36,280 nt of DNA from an uncultured Lachnospiraceae bacterium (GTDB lineage Bacteria > Bacillota > Clostridia > Lachnospirales > Lachnospiraceae). Shown in pieces: positions 1-8,055 of the stretch. Under the pieces are notes generated by a model. The model was not told where the DNA came from, ran no database searches, and saw only the letters and a program-made list of their open reading frames with translations. Position numbers and translations under genes: made by a program. The stretch spans positions 1 through 36,280 of the forward strand of contig CAJTVT010000002.1 of NCBI GenBank assembly GCA_910580015.1, in the 5' to 3' direction. The stretch's first letter is position 1; each line of letters starts with the position of its first letter.

Positions 1-107
1 TGGTTCACTTGTTACCCGACAAGATCCGGCTCTACCCATAAAATCATATTTATCAAAATCCCACTGCCCCCTTCCATTTGGCGGTAAAATTCCGTAATCC
101 TGCCTTA
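1..107 (-). ncRNA. Probable small structured RNA running off the left edge
   Basis: A consensus promoter at 113-141 fires leftward, and its expected start near 106 leaves no room for a ribosome binding site before the first ATG (107-109 on the minus strand). The transcribed stretch folds locally: its first bases GGTAA can pair with TTACC about 17 nt further on, next to a GGC/GCC pair. A frame of 37 codons is open to the window edge from that ATG, so a leaderless protein cannot be excluded, but I do not recognise the peptide. I prefer a non-coding RNA because of the strong promoter, the absent leader and the pairing. The RNA family was not identified. Only the 5' part is visible. Confidence 0.35.
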
Positions 108-112
108 CCATG

Positions 113-141
113 ATTATAGTGTCTGTACCATTTTTTGTTAA
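113..141 (-). promoter_or_regulatory. Sigma-A type promoter, leftward
   Basis: Read on the minus strand, TTAACA (136-141) is followed after exactly 17 bp by a perfect TATAAT (113-118). It is one of the best sigma-A matches in the window and points to an abundant leftward transcript beginning near position 106. Confidence 0.7.
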
Positions 142-157
142 CTGAAGATTTGTTTTT

Positions 158-191
158 CATTGTCAATGACAAAAATCATTGTCAATGACAT
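158..191. promoter_or_regulatory. Tandem palindromic operator-like sites
   Basis: The 14-mer CATTGTCAATGACA occurs twice, at 158-171 and 177-190, 19 bp apart. Each copy centres on TGTCA-N-TGACA; the first extends to a perfect TTGTCA-N-TGACAA. They lie just upstream of the leftward promoter at 113-141 and just past the kinase gene end. Tandem palindromes with a single central base suit a dimeric regulator such as a Fur-family protein or an activator; which one is unknown. Confidence 0.5.
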
Positions 192-192
192 A

Positions 193-225
193 AAATTGTG
201 TGGTACTTTTCAGACCACACAATTT
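193..225 (-). terminator. Hairpin terminator after the histidine kinase
   Basis: A perfect 12-bp inverted repeat (AAATTGTGTGGT at 193-204, complement at 214-225, 9-nt loop) begins a few bases past the kinase stop codon. The arm itself supplies a short U stretch, but there is no long U tract behind it, so termination may be incomplete. Confidence 0.55.
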
Positions 226-229
226 CATA

Positions 230-1210
230 TCAAAATAAAATCTTCATCTGCGTTCCCTTCCCAGGCACAGATTCCGCATGAATTTTATGTCCCAGTTTAC
301 TTAGAATCTCCTTTACCAGATACAGCCCTATTCCTGAAGCTTTCTTGTCATTTCTTCCATTGTAACCTGTATAACCCTTGTCAAAAATACGGGGCAGATC
401 TTCTGGGAGCACGCCAATCCCAGTGTCCTCCACCACCAGACAACCACTTTTTACATAGATCCGAATCGTTCCCACAGCAGTGTATTTGATGGCATTCGAC
501 AATAGCTGTTCCAGCACAAACACCATCCATTTTTCGTCTGTCACCACTTTCGTCTTGACTGGTTCATATTCCAAACTCAATTTCTTGCGAATAAACATCG
601 GTGCATATTTGCGCACTGCCTGACGAATCACCCCATCCAAATCGTATTCCTGCAATACAAAATCATTGACGCTGTCAGTCAACCGCAGGTACTGCAACAC
701 CATATCCACATACTGCTCTATCTTAAATAGTTCTGCCTGAACCTGTTTGTTTTGCTCATATATTTTCTGTACCTCTGACACCTCCTGCTGTAAAAGAAGA
801 TCCATCGCCGCAATCGGCGTCTTTATCTGATGTGTCCATAAAGTAAAATAATCAATCACATCCTTTTTTTCTTTTAGCAGCGCTGCCACCTGGTTCACAC
901 GTTCCTGTCTGGAAATTTCCAAAAGTTCTTGGTACAAACGTTCCTGTTCATCCTCCGGTCTGGGCAAATGCTCTATACCATTTTTCACCGCTTCCAACTG
1001 CCAGCTTAATGCTTCTGTCTTTCTTCGGTATCTTATGCCATCTATCACAAATACCACTCCTCCCAGCACCGTACACAATCCTCCAGCATATCCCGCAGAT
1101 TCAAGCGGAAGCTGATACAGAAAAGTGACCAGAGCAAAGATCATCACAAACGCCAAATATAAAAAGATTCCTTGGCGATTCCGTCTCACATATTCTTTAA
1201 TCCACCACAT
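230..1210 (-). CDS. BceS-like sensor histidine kinase
   Basis: This is a short membrane sensor kinase that would autophosphorylate and pass phosphate to the response regulator encoded just upstream. Two hydrophobic helices lie at about residues 15-60, separated by only a few residues, the intramembrane-sensing layout of kinases working with peptide-resistance ABC transporters. The phospho-acceptor sits in WTHQIKTPI (His129 counted from the TTG), followed by an ATPase domain with an N-box (LLSNAIKYT, about 238-246), a DTGIG box (about 264-268) and a C-terminal GIGLYL box. The frame opens with a TTG, but the ATG two codons later (1208-1210) has AAAGGGA seven bases upstream, so I start there. 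It overlaps the regulator gene by 14 bp. No BceAB-type transporter lies in the window, so the stimulus is unknown. Confidence 0.9.
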   Translation of the reverse strand: MWWIKEYVRRNRQGIFLYLAFVMIFALVTFLYQLPLESAGYAGGLCTVLGGVVFVIDGIRYRRKTEALSWQLEAVKNGIEHLPRPEDEQERLYQELLEISRQERVNQVAALLKEKKDVIDYFTLWTHQIKTPIAAMDLLLQQEVSEVQKIYEQNKQVQAELFKIEQYVDMVLQYLRLTDSVNDFVLQEYDLDGVIRQAVRKYAPMFIRKKLSLEYEPVKTKVVTDEKWMVFVLEQLLSNAIKYTAVGTIRIYVKSGCLVVEDTGIGVLPEDLPRIFDKGYTGYNGRNDKKASGIGLYLVKEILSKLGHKIHAESVPGKGTQMKILF

Positions 1211-1868
1211 AACCAATTCCCTTTCTGGTCTTTATCATATCTCGAATCCCAATCTCCTCCAATTTTTTTCGAAGTCTTGCCACATTGACTGTGAGCGTAT
1301 TGTCATCCACAAAGCTGTCCGATTCCCAGAGCTTTTCCATCATTTTATCCCTGGTCACAATTTTTCCCTTTTGTTCTAAAAGCGTTCGCAGGATCCCCAT
1401 CTCATTTTTGGTCAGTTCCACCTGGGTTCCATCGTATGTAACAAGCCCGCTTCCAATATCAAAAATCATTCCCCTATGTTCCATAAGATGGCTATCCCCA
1501 GCAAAATCATAGGTACGCCGCAACAACGCTTGTATTTTGGCCTGAAGGACATTCAAATCGAAGGGCTTTGCCACAAAATCATCTCCGCCCATATTTACTG
1601 CCATCACAATATTCATATTATCTGAGGCAGAAGAAATAAAAATCATTGGAACTTTGGATATCTTGCGTATCTCATCACACCAATGATAACCATTATAAAA
1701 AGGAAGGGAAATATCCATCAGCACAAGCTGTGGCTGCTGAGCAATAAAAATTTGCAGCACCTCTTGAAAATTATCTACACAGACTGCCTCATATCCCCAT
1801 CCTTCCATATGGGTTTGAATGGCTTTTGCGATCACTTGGTCATCTTCTACAATCAATAATTTATACAT
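1197..1868 (-). CDS. OmpR/PhoB-family response regulator
   Basis: A 223-residue two-domain regulator. The receiver has the acidic pair E8/D9/D10, the phosphorylated Asp52 in LVLMDISLP, a switch residue region IFISS and Lys101 in AKPFD. The C-terminal half (about 128-223) is a winged helix with the expected VARLRKKLE recognition segment and a GIGYVV end. It forms an operon with the overlapping kinase gene. The start has AAGGAGAG just upstream. A TTGACA hexamer is present at 1949-1954 on this strand, but no convincing -10 follows at the right distance. The family suggests control of an envelope-stress or antimicrobial-peptide response; the targets are not visible here, although the tandem palindromes at 158-191 are nearby candidates. 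Confidence 0.92.
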   Translation of the reverse strand: MYKLLIVEDDQVIAKAIQTHMEGWGYEAVCVDNFQEVLQIFIAQQPQLVLMDISLPFYNGYHWCDEIRKISKVPMIFISSASDNMNIVMAVNMGGDDFVAKPFDLNVLQAKIQALLRRTYDFAGDSHLMEHRGMIFDIGSGLVTYDGTQVELTKNEMGILRTLLEQKGKIVTRDKMMEKLWESDSFVDDNTLTVNVARLRKKLEEIGIRDMIKTRKGIGYVVD

Positions 1869-1975
1869 GTCTCTCTCCTTTTTAGAAATTTGTTCTGGCA
1901 GATCGATATCTACGAAATCTATTCTGCGAAAATTTATGTGTATTTGGCTGTCAAAGTAATCATAGTTTACAGCAA

Positions 1976-2011
1976 AAAGCGCCTGTACGCAAGATTGCGC
2001 ACAGACGCTTT
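1976..2011 (-). terminator. Intrinsic terminator after the GH43 gene
   Basis: Arms AAAGCGCCTGTACGCA and TGCGCACAGACGCTTT pair with two mismatches around a 4-nt AGAT loop. On the minus strand the stem runs into five Ts, only a few bases past the GH43 stop codon at 2015. The stem is symmetric and could also work in the other direction. Confidence 0.8.
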
Positions 2012-2014
2012 GTT

Positions 2015-5000
2015 TTATTTTACAGTTATTGTAATTTTGGCCTTTTTGTTGTTATAAGTCTTGACAGTGATCACTGCTTTGCCTTTCTTTTTGGCCGTAA
2101 TCTTTCCGGACTTTGATACCACTGCCACAGATTTTTTACTGGTGGAATAAGTATACTGATAACTTGCCGTGTCTTTGGAAGGTTTCGCTTTGATCTGGAA
2201 AGTGCTTCCTTTTTTCAATGTCTTTGCCGTTTTATTCAACTTCAGGCTCTTAGGCGCTTTCTTTACTGTCACAGTACAGCTCTTCTTTTTCCCATTTGAG
2301 GTATAGGCTGTAATGGTGGCTTTTCCAGTCTTCTTCGCCTGAATCACACCCTTTGAAGACACATACACAGTCTTCGGTTTACTGGATTTCCAACTTACCT
2401 TTTGGGAGGCTGTTTTGGGAGATATGGTCGCCTTAAGCTGTACTTTTTCTTTTAATCCCAATGTAATCTTTGATTTTACATCTAATTTTACACTTTCCGG
2501 TTTTTGCGCTTTCACTGTCAGTTGATACGTTCTAGAAGCAGTCGCCTTACCATAAGTAAATTTCGCCGTCATTTTAACCTTGGTGTCCTTCTTTGGAAGG
2601 GTTACTTTTCCACCATTTGAAATCACAGATGTATTGCTGGATTTCCAGGTAATGGACGCTCCTTCCAGGCTGGAGGGAAGCGCGAGTTTGCCCGCTTTTG
2701 CGATCATTCCATTCTGAAATACATTCTTAAAATCAGCTTTTGCCACAATCTGCTCTAATTCTTCCTGTTCTTTCTTGTCTGGATCCTCCTGGCCTTTGAG
2801 CGTTACCCCCTCCATTGTGGGTTTTAATGGATTCATCAGCCCTGTGTTTTCCTGGAAGGTCACCTCCTCAATGCAGGTTTCCCTGTGATAGCCCAGACCG
2901 TCCGTGTAAACACCTAGAGGTGTATAGAACCGATGGTACGCAATATAACACTTATCTGTCTCTGGGAGATACAGCAGGGACTGATGGGCCGTTCCCAGCA
3001 TATCCCCAGATTCATCTTTCGCCAGCAGCGTATACTGGAACGTAACATTTCCATCTAATTTTTCTGCTGTTCCATAATTTACGTGATAATTTGGACTTCC
3101 AGTATCATCACAGGACCAAGTAAAATGATACAGCCCATTTCGCTTCACAACAACCACAGATTCTCGGAAATCTTTCATACCCTTGACACGTTTTAAGGTT
3201 TCTGTCTTTACGGATAACATATCACTGTTCAGCTCTGCCATAGCTGTACCATCTCCGCCATTTCCAAAGAACAAATAAGATTTTCCATCGTCATCGGTGA
3301 AAATGGATGGGTCAATGACCTGACCATTAAAACCAATATTGGCATTACTCATCATTTTGGGATAAACAATGGGTAACTCACTTGCCACATAGGGGCCTGC
3401 CGGATTGTCTGCCACTGCCACGCCAATCGCTTTTCCGCCGCCGCAGCGGTCTTTATACGCATCATTCACATTTCCACAATAATAGAAGTAGTATTTTCCG
3501 TTCTTTTTTTCAATGGATGGCGCCCACGCATTACCATCAGACCATGGGGAAACGGCAATGGCAACGCCTTTTTCATTGGTTCCTGGATTTTTGTCCTTTA
3601 CATCCAGAATAATTCCCTCATCAACCCAATCTTCCAAATTTTCTGAGGACCATGCATGAAATACCGTTCCACCCCATCCTGCATAGCCATCCGTGGTGGG
3701 ATAGATCCAATATTTTCCGTCAAAATAATCAATATCTGGATCTGCGTATTGTCCTGGAAGAACGGGATTCCGCGCGATTTGAGGTGTTTTTATGGTATAA
3801 GTTTCTGTCCGCTTGCCTGGATATTCAGCGATCAGTTCCACATCTTGCGTTAAATCAAGAACCATCTTTACACTTGCGCCGCTTCCCTTTTGGGCTTGCG
3901 TCATATCTTCTGTCTTTACATTCACATTCTTTGCCAGCAGTGCAATTTCCACTGGAACGGCTGTAAGATCTGTTCCTTTGCGTACATAGGATGTGATCTC
4001 TTTCTTTTCCTGATCTATTTTCACAGTGATTGCTGTATGGTCGTCTGTGCCCATAGTGGATGCTGGATCTTGCGGTGTCGTGCCTATGGTAATTTTTTTC
4101 AAAAGAGGCACACGATCGATGACAGGATCCAAAATTTCTTCTTCACTTAACACTCGGTTATAGACTTTAAAGTTATCGAAACTTCCCTTAAAATAACCAT
4201 CTGGGGAATAGAATGATTTACCAAGATAAGCAAGCAAATCTGTTCCCAAAGATGCTGTCGTTATCCCTGTATTGGTATTTTCATCCACAAGACTTCCATC
4301 CAGATAAAGTTTCATATTGGTTTTATCGATGACAAGAACCACATTCTGCCAGGTTCCGGTCAGAGCTCCGCTTGCCTTGACCTCTTTTTCTGCGGTGTAG
4401 CTGGACGTGGTAATTGCATTGCGCACTTCAGTTCCTCGAACCCGCAGGAAATCATAATATGTACTGTCTTTTCCATAGGTAAAAGTAAAGAAATTGCCAC
4501 TTCCCAAATCGGATCTCACATCCATGGAGATCGTCATGGTATTGCGTTTATCAAAGAATCCCTTTGGAATCTCTGCATAAGAACCATTGGAGCCGTCCAG
4601 ATACAGCACATTGCTCTGTCTTTCCTCATCGTACACAACAGCCGCATTTCCAAACAATTTACCATGATCCTTGGACTCATTTCCTGTTCCCACATCTGTA
4701 ATGGTTTTCTTATTTAAATCATTCTCAAAATCATAACAGAGAACAGGCTCTTTGGCTGGTTGTTCCTGCTGGCCTGGACTACTGTCTCTGTCTTTGTATG
4801 CTTCCAGCACACGTGCCTGCTCTGCCTGTGACAGCCGCATTACGGTCCCATGACGGAATCTTCCATCTACGAAGCTGGCTGTAGTTTTGGTAAATTTACC
4901 GCTTGCCAAGTCATTTGTCACAAAGGCTTTATAACCATCCTCATCGCCCATTGCGCACCAACGGCCGTCGGGAAGCTGGTAAACGGTAAATCCTTCCTCT

Positions 5001-6874
5001 CTTTCAAATCCTGCTGCGCCTGTTCCACTTCTTGTCACTAGACGAGTCCAGGATCCATTTGGTGTACTCTGATTCTCTCCATTTCTCACGTCTAAGACGT
5101 CCTCTGTATCGAGCGTATCACTGACATCAATCACGGTGTTCCAATCAGAGGTAGAGAAACGATAAAATTTTCCATTATCTTTTACAATGGAGCTGTCAAT
5201 AATGTTGATCTCATTCCCGCTGTCCTGATCTTCGCTGAGCCATACCTTCGGTTCTGAAAAGCTCTTGAAATCTCTGGTGCGACATACATACACCCTGAGT
5301 GCGTTTTGCTCTGTTCCTACCTTGGATTTGTCTCTGGAGGACCAATAGACTACATAATCTCCTGTTGTATCGTCATAGATCGCCTCTGGAGCCCAAATAC
5401 AACCTGCCTGGTCAAAGCCTGCATAAACCAAACGTGGCTCACTCCAGTTCACCAAATCTGTAGATTCCCATACCACAAGATTCTGACTCGCGCTCAACTG
5501 ATTCCAGCCGCTTCCGCCAGGTCCATCTCCTTCTGCATGGAGATCTGTTCCAAGAATCCAATAGCGGTCTCCCTCTGCGGAACGAATGATATGGGGATCT
5601 CGGACACCTTGGTCACTGCCCTGGGCATCATTCTCCATCACAGGTTTCGCAATGCCGTCTACTTTATTTAACTTTCTCCAAGTGAGTCCATCCTCACTGT
5701 ATCCAAAGAACATTTTCTCATAGCCGCCTGCAATGCCAAAATGTGCCCAGAGATAACCTGCACTATAATCTGTATCAAGATCTGCCTCTTTGGGCTGAAC
5801 CTGAACCTTAAATTCTTTCGTCTTTGTGTCTTCGTTGTACGCTGACTTTAAGGTAGCTTTTAATGTCACCTCCACAGCAGAACTTCCTGCATTCGAACGG
5901 GTCACCACACCGCCGTCATAAAGGCTTCCTTCTGCTGAATCTGTGATGACAGCTTTGTTGCTGGATTCCCAGGTAATCGTAGAACCATATCGTCCCTGTC
6001 GGATTAAGGCCAAATTGCCCCGCACATCATCTGCGTTCAGAATTTCCAGATCATCATAATCCTTCTGAAGCGCCATGGCTTTTTCCTGTTCTTCTTTGTC
6101 TTTTTCGATCTGCTCCAACTCTGCTAGAAAATTCTGATATTGAGTTTCTATCGCATCCTGTGATAATGCTCCATCATAGATCTTATAATTGTCGATCAGG
6201 CCCTTATAATACTCACCAGAATCCCAGTTTGCTTTTCCGATCTGAAGGATCCCAGAAGTGCCAACGATCTCGCTGAGCTTATAATCACTGTTGGCTTCCT
6301 GTCTCAGTTCCCCATTTACATACAGCTTTGTGTGATTCTCAGAAACCACCACATCCACATGCGTCCACTCACTGTCCACTGTGGACTCCAGATTATTTCC
6401 GGGCCTTTTACCTGAATTATGGTAGCGCTCCACCTTTGTCTCTGAAGAAGTGTGCAGGATTCCCAAATAATGTTCATACTCATAACTCTGCTTATTGCCA
6501 TTGGGTGCTGCAAAGAAACTCCAGCTCTTTTCCGCCTTATCTGGCTTCGCATCGTAGGAAATTGTAATATTTTCTTTGCCTGCCAAAAGACTGCTGCCAT
6601 CTGCTTTGGTGACATTCAAAAAGCTGTCACTTCCATTTAAATACAGCGCTTTGTTGGTTCCTGCGCGCTGCTCCAAGGAACAGCCTCCATTCACAGTTCC
6701 CAGCGCGCCACCACCTGCAAATGCCCCGTCTGATGCATCTGCATCGAAGTTGAATTCTGCCAGTTTGGACAGTTCGTTTTCTTCCGCTGACACCGAAACG
6801 GATGGGAAACCAGAAAATGCCATAGTTCCCACAAGTGCCCATGCAAAACATCTGTTTTTCCATTTTTTTCTCAT
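2015..6874 (-). CDS. Giant secreted double-GH43 arabinan/xylan-degrading protein
   Basis: A 1619-residue exported glycoside hydrolase. In order: signal peptide (1-30, cleavage near VSVSA); LamG/concanavalin-like domain (about 40-250); short helical linker; degenerate bacterial Ig domain (about 265-360, ITWESSN motif); first GH43 propeller (about 370-690) with candidate catalytic Asp426 (GVRDPH), Asp560 and Glu626/627; second LamG domain (about 710-925); linker; second GH43 propeller (about 1035-1350) with Asp1045/1047 (YADPDIDY), Asp1188 (VIDPS) and Glu1238 (FRESV); another degenerate Ig domain (about 1370-1455); and two lysine-rich Big2-type repeats (about 1460-1619). GH43 enzymes act on arabinan, arabinoxylan or xylo-oligosaccharides; the exact substrate cannot be read from sequence. 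There is no LPXTG anchor, so the basic C-terminal repeats may hold it to the wall. Its own promoter and terminator make it monocistronic. A link to the arabinose operon about 5.5 kb away is inferred. Confidence 0.93.
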   Translation of the reverse strand: MRKKWKNRCFAWALVGTMAFSGFPSVSVSAEENELSKLAEFNFDADASDGAFAGGGALGTVNGGCSLEQRAGTNKALYLNGSDSFLNVTKADGSSLLAGKENITISYDAKPDKAEKSWSFFAAPNGNKQSYEYEHYLGILHTSSETKVERYHNSGKRPGNNLESTVDSEWTHVDVVVSENHTKLYVNGELRQEANSDYKLSEIVGTSGILQIGKANWDSGEYYKGLIDNYKIYDGALSQDAIETQYQNFLAELEQIEKDKEEQEKAMALQKDYDDLEILNADDVRGNLALIRQGRYGSTITWESSNKAVITDSAEGSLYDGGVVTRSNAGSSAVEVTLKATLKSAYNEDTKTKEFKVQVQPKEADLDTDYSAGYLWAHFGIAGGYEKMFFGYSEDGLTWRKLNKVDGIAKPVMENDAQGSDQGVRDPHIIRSAEGDRYWILGTDLHAEGDGPGGSGWNQLSASQNLVVWESTDLVNWSEPRLVYAGFDQAGCIWAPEAIYDDTTGDYVVYWSSRDKSKVGTEQNALRVYVCRTRDFKSFSEPKVWLSEDQDSGNEINIIDSSIVKDNGKFYRFSTSDWNTVIDVSDTLDTEDVLDVRNGENQSTPNGSWTRLVTRSGTGAAGFEREEGFTVYQLPDGRWCAMGDEDGYKAFVTNDLASGKFTKTTASFVDGRFRHGTVMRLSQAEQARVLEAYKDRDSSPGQQEQPAKEPVLCYDFENDLNKKTITDVGTGNESKDHGKLFGNAAVVYDEERQSNVLYLDGSNGSYAEIPKGFFDKRNTMTISMDVRSDLGSGNFFTFTYGKDSTYYDFLRVRGTEVRNAITTSSYTAEKEVKASGALTGTWQNVVLVIDKTNMKLYLDGSLVDENTNTGITTASLGTDLLAYLGKSFYSPDGYFKGSFDNFKVYNRVLSEEEILDPVIDRVPLLKKITIGTTPQDPASTMGTDDHTAITVKIDQEKKEITSYVRKGTDLTAVPVEIALLAKNVNVKTEDMTQAQKGSGASVKMVLDLTQDVELIAEYPGKRTETYTIKTPQIARNPVLPGQYADPDIDYFDGKYWIYPTTDGYAGWGGTVFHAWSSENLEDWVDEGIILDVKDKNPGTNEKGVAIAVSPWSDGNAWAPSIEKKNGKYYFYYCGNVNDAYKDRCGGGKAIGVAVADNPAGPYVASELPIVYPKMMSNANIGFNGQVIDPSIFTDDDGKSYLFFGNGGDGTAMAELNSDMLSVKTETLKRVKGMKDFRESVVVVKRNGLYHFTWSCDDTGSPNYHVNYGTAEKLDGNVTFQYTLLAKDESGDMLGTAHQSLLYLPETDKCYIAYHRFYTPLGVYTDGLGYHRETCIEEVTFQENTGLMNPLKPTMEGVTLKGQEDPDKKEQEELEQIVAKADFKNVFQNGMIAKAGKLALPSSLEGASITWKSSNTSVISNGGKVTLPKKDTKVKMTAKFTYGKATASRTYQLTVKAQKPESVKLDVKSKITLGLKEKVQLKATISPKTASQKVSWKSSKPKTVYVSSKGVIQAKKTGKATITAYTSNGKKKSCTVTVKKAPKSLKLNKTAKTLKKGSTFQIKAKPSKDTASYQYTYSTSKKSVAVVSKSGKITAKKKGKAVITVKTYNNKKAKITITVK

Positions 6875-6907
6875 GGTTCATTCTCCTTCTCACTCATTTT
6901 TTATAAA

Positions 6908-6961
6908 ATTATACCAAAAAGCAAAAAAATTCCATATGGAATTTTTTTTGTTTTTTGGTAT
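6908..6961 (-). promoter_or_regulatory. GH43 promoter overlapped by a 51-bp near-palindrome
   Basis: On the minus strand a TATAAT (6908-6913) lies about 35 bp before the GH43 start and GGAGAA sits in front of the ATG. Positions 6911-6961 form a near-perfect palindrome: ATACCAAAAA at one end, TTTTTTGGTAT at the other, and a central AATTCCATATGGAATT flanked by A and T runs. It covers the whole -35 region, and no good -35 hexamer is visible, which suits a promoter whose use depends on a bound regulator. The palindrome could instead act as a bidirectional terminator-like hairpin; its exact overlap with the -10 favours an operator. Confidence 0.55.
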
Positions 6962-7030
6962 TTTTTTTCGTCTGTGGAAGCAATGTTATGTACCATTTGA
7001 TTTCTTTCTATAAAATGGAAATCATAAAAA

Positions 7031-7093
7031 AACAGGGACTTCTGCAAAACAACCTCCTCGCAAAAGGAAAATTGCTTTGCAACAGCCCCTGTT
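7031..7093 (-). terminator. Terminator after the DUF6465 gene
   Basis: AACAGGG (7031-7037) pairs with CCCTGTT (7087-7093), with further partial pairing of the CTGCAAAACAA and TTGCAAAGCAA segments inside. On the minus strand the stem is followed by seven Ts (7024-7030). It lies 14 bp past the DUF6465 stop codon. Confidence 0.75.
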
Positions 7094-7107
7094 ACACGTT
7101 ACAATTC

Positions 7108-7560
7108 TTACAGAGAAATGCCACCTTTGGACTTATTGTTAATAACATAATAAGCCATGCCTTCTTCTGGTTTGATATATACACTTACAGATTTAATAGA
7201 AGATTCTCTATGTCCCTCAGAAACGTATGCCTGTTTCACTTTGTCCAGAATATCCTTTGTTGTAAACTCCATTTCATGGTACTGAACATAAATCTCTTCT
7301 ACCTTTTCTACTTCTTTCTTCTTCGTTGTTGCCTTCTTTGCAGGAGCTTTTTTTGCAGGAGCTTTCTTTGCAGATTCTTTCTTCTCCTCTGCTGCTTCTT
7401 CCACTGCTGGTGCTACCTCCTCCGCAGCAAGCACTGTAGACTCAGATGCCTCTTCCGTAATCACTGTCTCTTTTGCGGCTGTGTCTTCCTGCACGGCTGC
7501 TTCTTCTGGTACGGCTGCTGGTTTAGTTGAAGTTTTCGTGTTTTTTTTCGTCGTTGCCAT
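7108..7560 (-). CDS. DUF6465-family protein with histone-like Lys/Ala tail
   Basis: A 150-residue protein in two parts. Residues 1-85 are low-complexity: an acidic Ala/Glu stretch followed by repeated KKAPAKKAPAKK-type units, as in histone H1-like DNA-binding tails. Residues 86-150 form a compact domain (EIYVQYHEMEF, then SVSVYIKPEEGMAYYVINN) that matches my memory of DUF6465, a family common in Lachnospiraceae with no established function. The start has AGGAGG ten bases upstream. It lies 24 bp after the HPr-like gene and probably shares its transcript, ending at the terminator at 7031-7093. The basic tail suggests nucleic-acid binding; this is inference only. Confidence 0.8.
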   Translation of the reverse strand: MATTKKNTKTSTKPAAVPEEAAVQEDTAAKETVITEEASESTVLAAEEVAPAVEEAAEEKKESAKKAPAKKAPAKKATTKKKEVEKVEEIYVQYHEMEFTTKDILDKVKQAYVSEGHRESSIKSVSVYIKPEEGMAYYVINNKSKGGISL

Positions 7561-7584
7561 AATTTGGTTTCCTCCTAATTTTTT

Positions 7585-7839
7585 TTACTGACAGACTAAA
7601 AATCTTTCCATTGCCAATAAAGCTTCTTCTTCATCGCTTCCATCAGCCACTATATTTACAGTCATTCCTTTTGACGGATTAAATGCCATAATTCCCATAA
7701 TACTCTTCGCATTAATCTTGGCTTCGTTATTCTCCAATCTGATCTCACTGTCAAACTGACAAGCAACTTGAACCAATTCTGCGATGGGATTGCTGTATTC
7801 TTTCGCTACATTAGATACAATAATTTTTTTCTCGCTCAT
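7585..7839 (-). CDS. HPr-like protein lacking the active-site histidine
   Basis: An 84-residue protein with the length and fold pattern of HPr, the phosphocarrier of the sugar phosphotransferase system. Alignment by position gives Tyr15 where HPr has the phosphorylated His15 and Asn17 where it has Arg17, in EYSNPIAELV instead of the usual IHARPATLLV. The regulatory site is kept: Ser46 in KSIMGIMAF. It therefore cannot pass phosphate to PTS enzymes but could still be phosphorylated by HPr kinase, as with Bacillus Crh, where position 15 is Gln. A role in CcpA-type catabolite control is a reasonable but untested guess. Start supported by an AGAGGATAGG element directly before the ATG. Probably cotranscribed with the DUF6465 gene. 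Confidence 0.85.
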   Translation of the reverse strand: MSEKKIIVSNVAKEYSNPIAELVQVACQFDSEIRLENNEAKINAKSIMGIMAFNPSKGMTVNIVADGSDEEEALLAMERFLVCQ

Positions 7840-8003
7840 CCTATCCTCTTTCCCACGTAATACTCTCCTGATTTAGCTATTTTCTTATGTTTTTTACTCT
7901 TACAAATATACCCCATGTATTCATCTTTTTCAAGTAGCTTTCTCAAAACTGGAAATTTCAACGAAAGAATCATTTTTATTGCCAAAATTTTTGACACTTT
8001 TAT

Positions 8004-8036
8004 CCCAATTTCCCCGCAAAGCGCCTGGAAATTGGG
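8004..8036 (-). terminator. Strong hairpin after the CDF transporter
   Basis: CCCAATTTCC (8004-8013) pairs perfectly with GGAAATTGGG (8027-8036), with CGC/GCG pairing inside the loop. It lies about 20 bp past the transporter stop. The bases after it on the minus strand are ATAAAAG, not a U tract, so termination is uncertain; 3'-end protection of the message is an alternative. Confidence 0.45.
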
Positions 8037-8055
8037 CTATATTTCCACAGTCTGT

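Noticed and set aside
6576..7013. Plus-strand 145-codon frame over the GH43 start and upstream region
   Set aside because: Antisense to the GH43 signal peptide and LamG domain; the tail is translated poly-T and promoter palindrome.
6955..7530. Plus-strand 191-codon Cys/Phe/Leu-rich frame
   Set aside because: Mirror of the Lys/Ala/Glu repeats of the DUF6465 gene; the odd composition comes from the antisense of AAG/GCA/GAA repeats.
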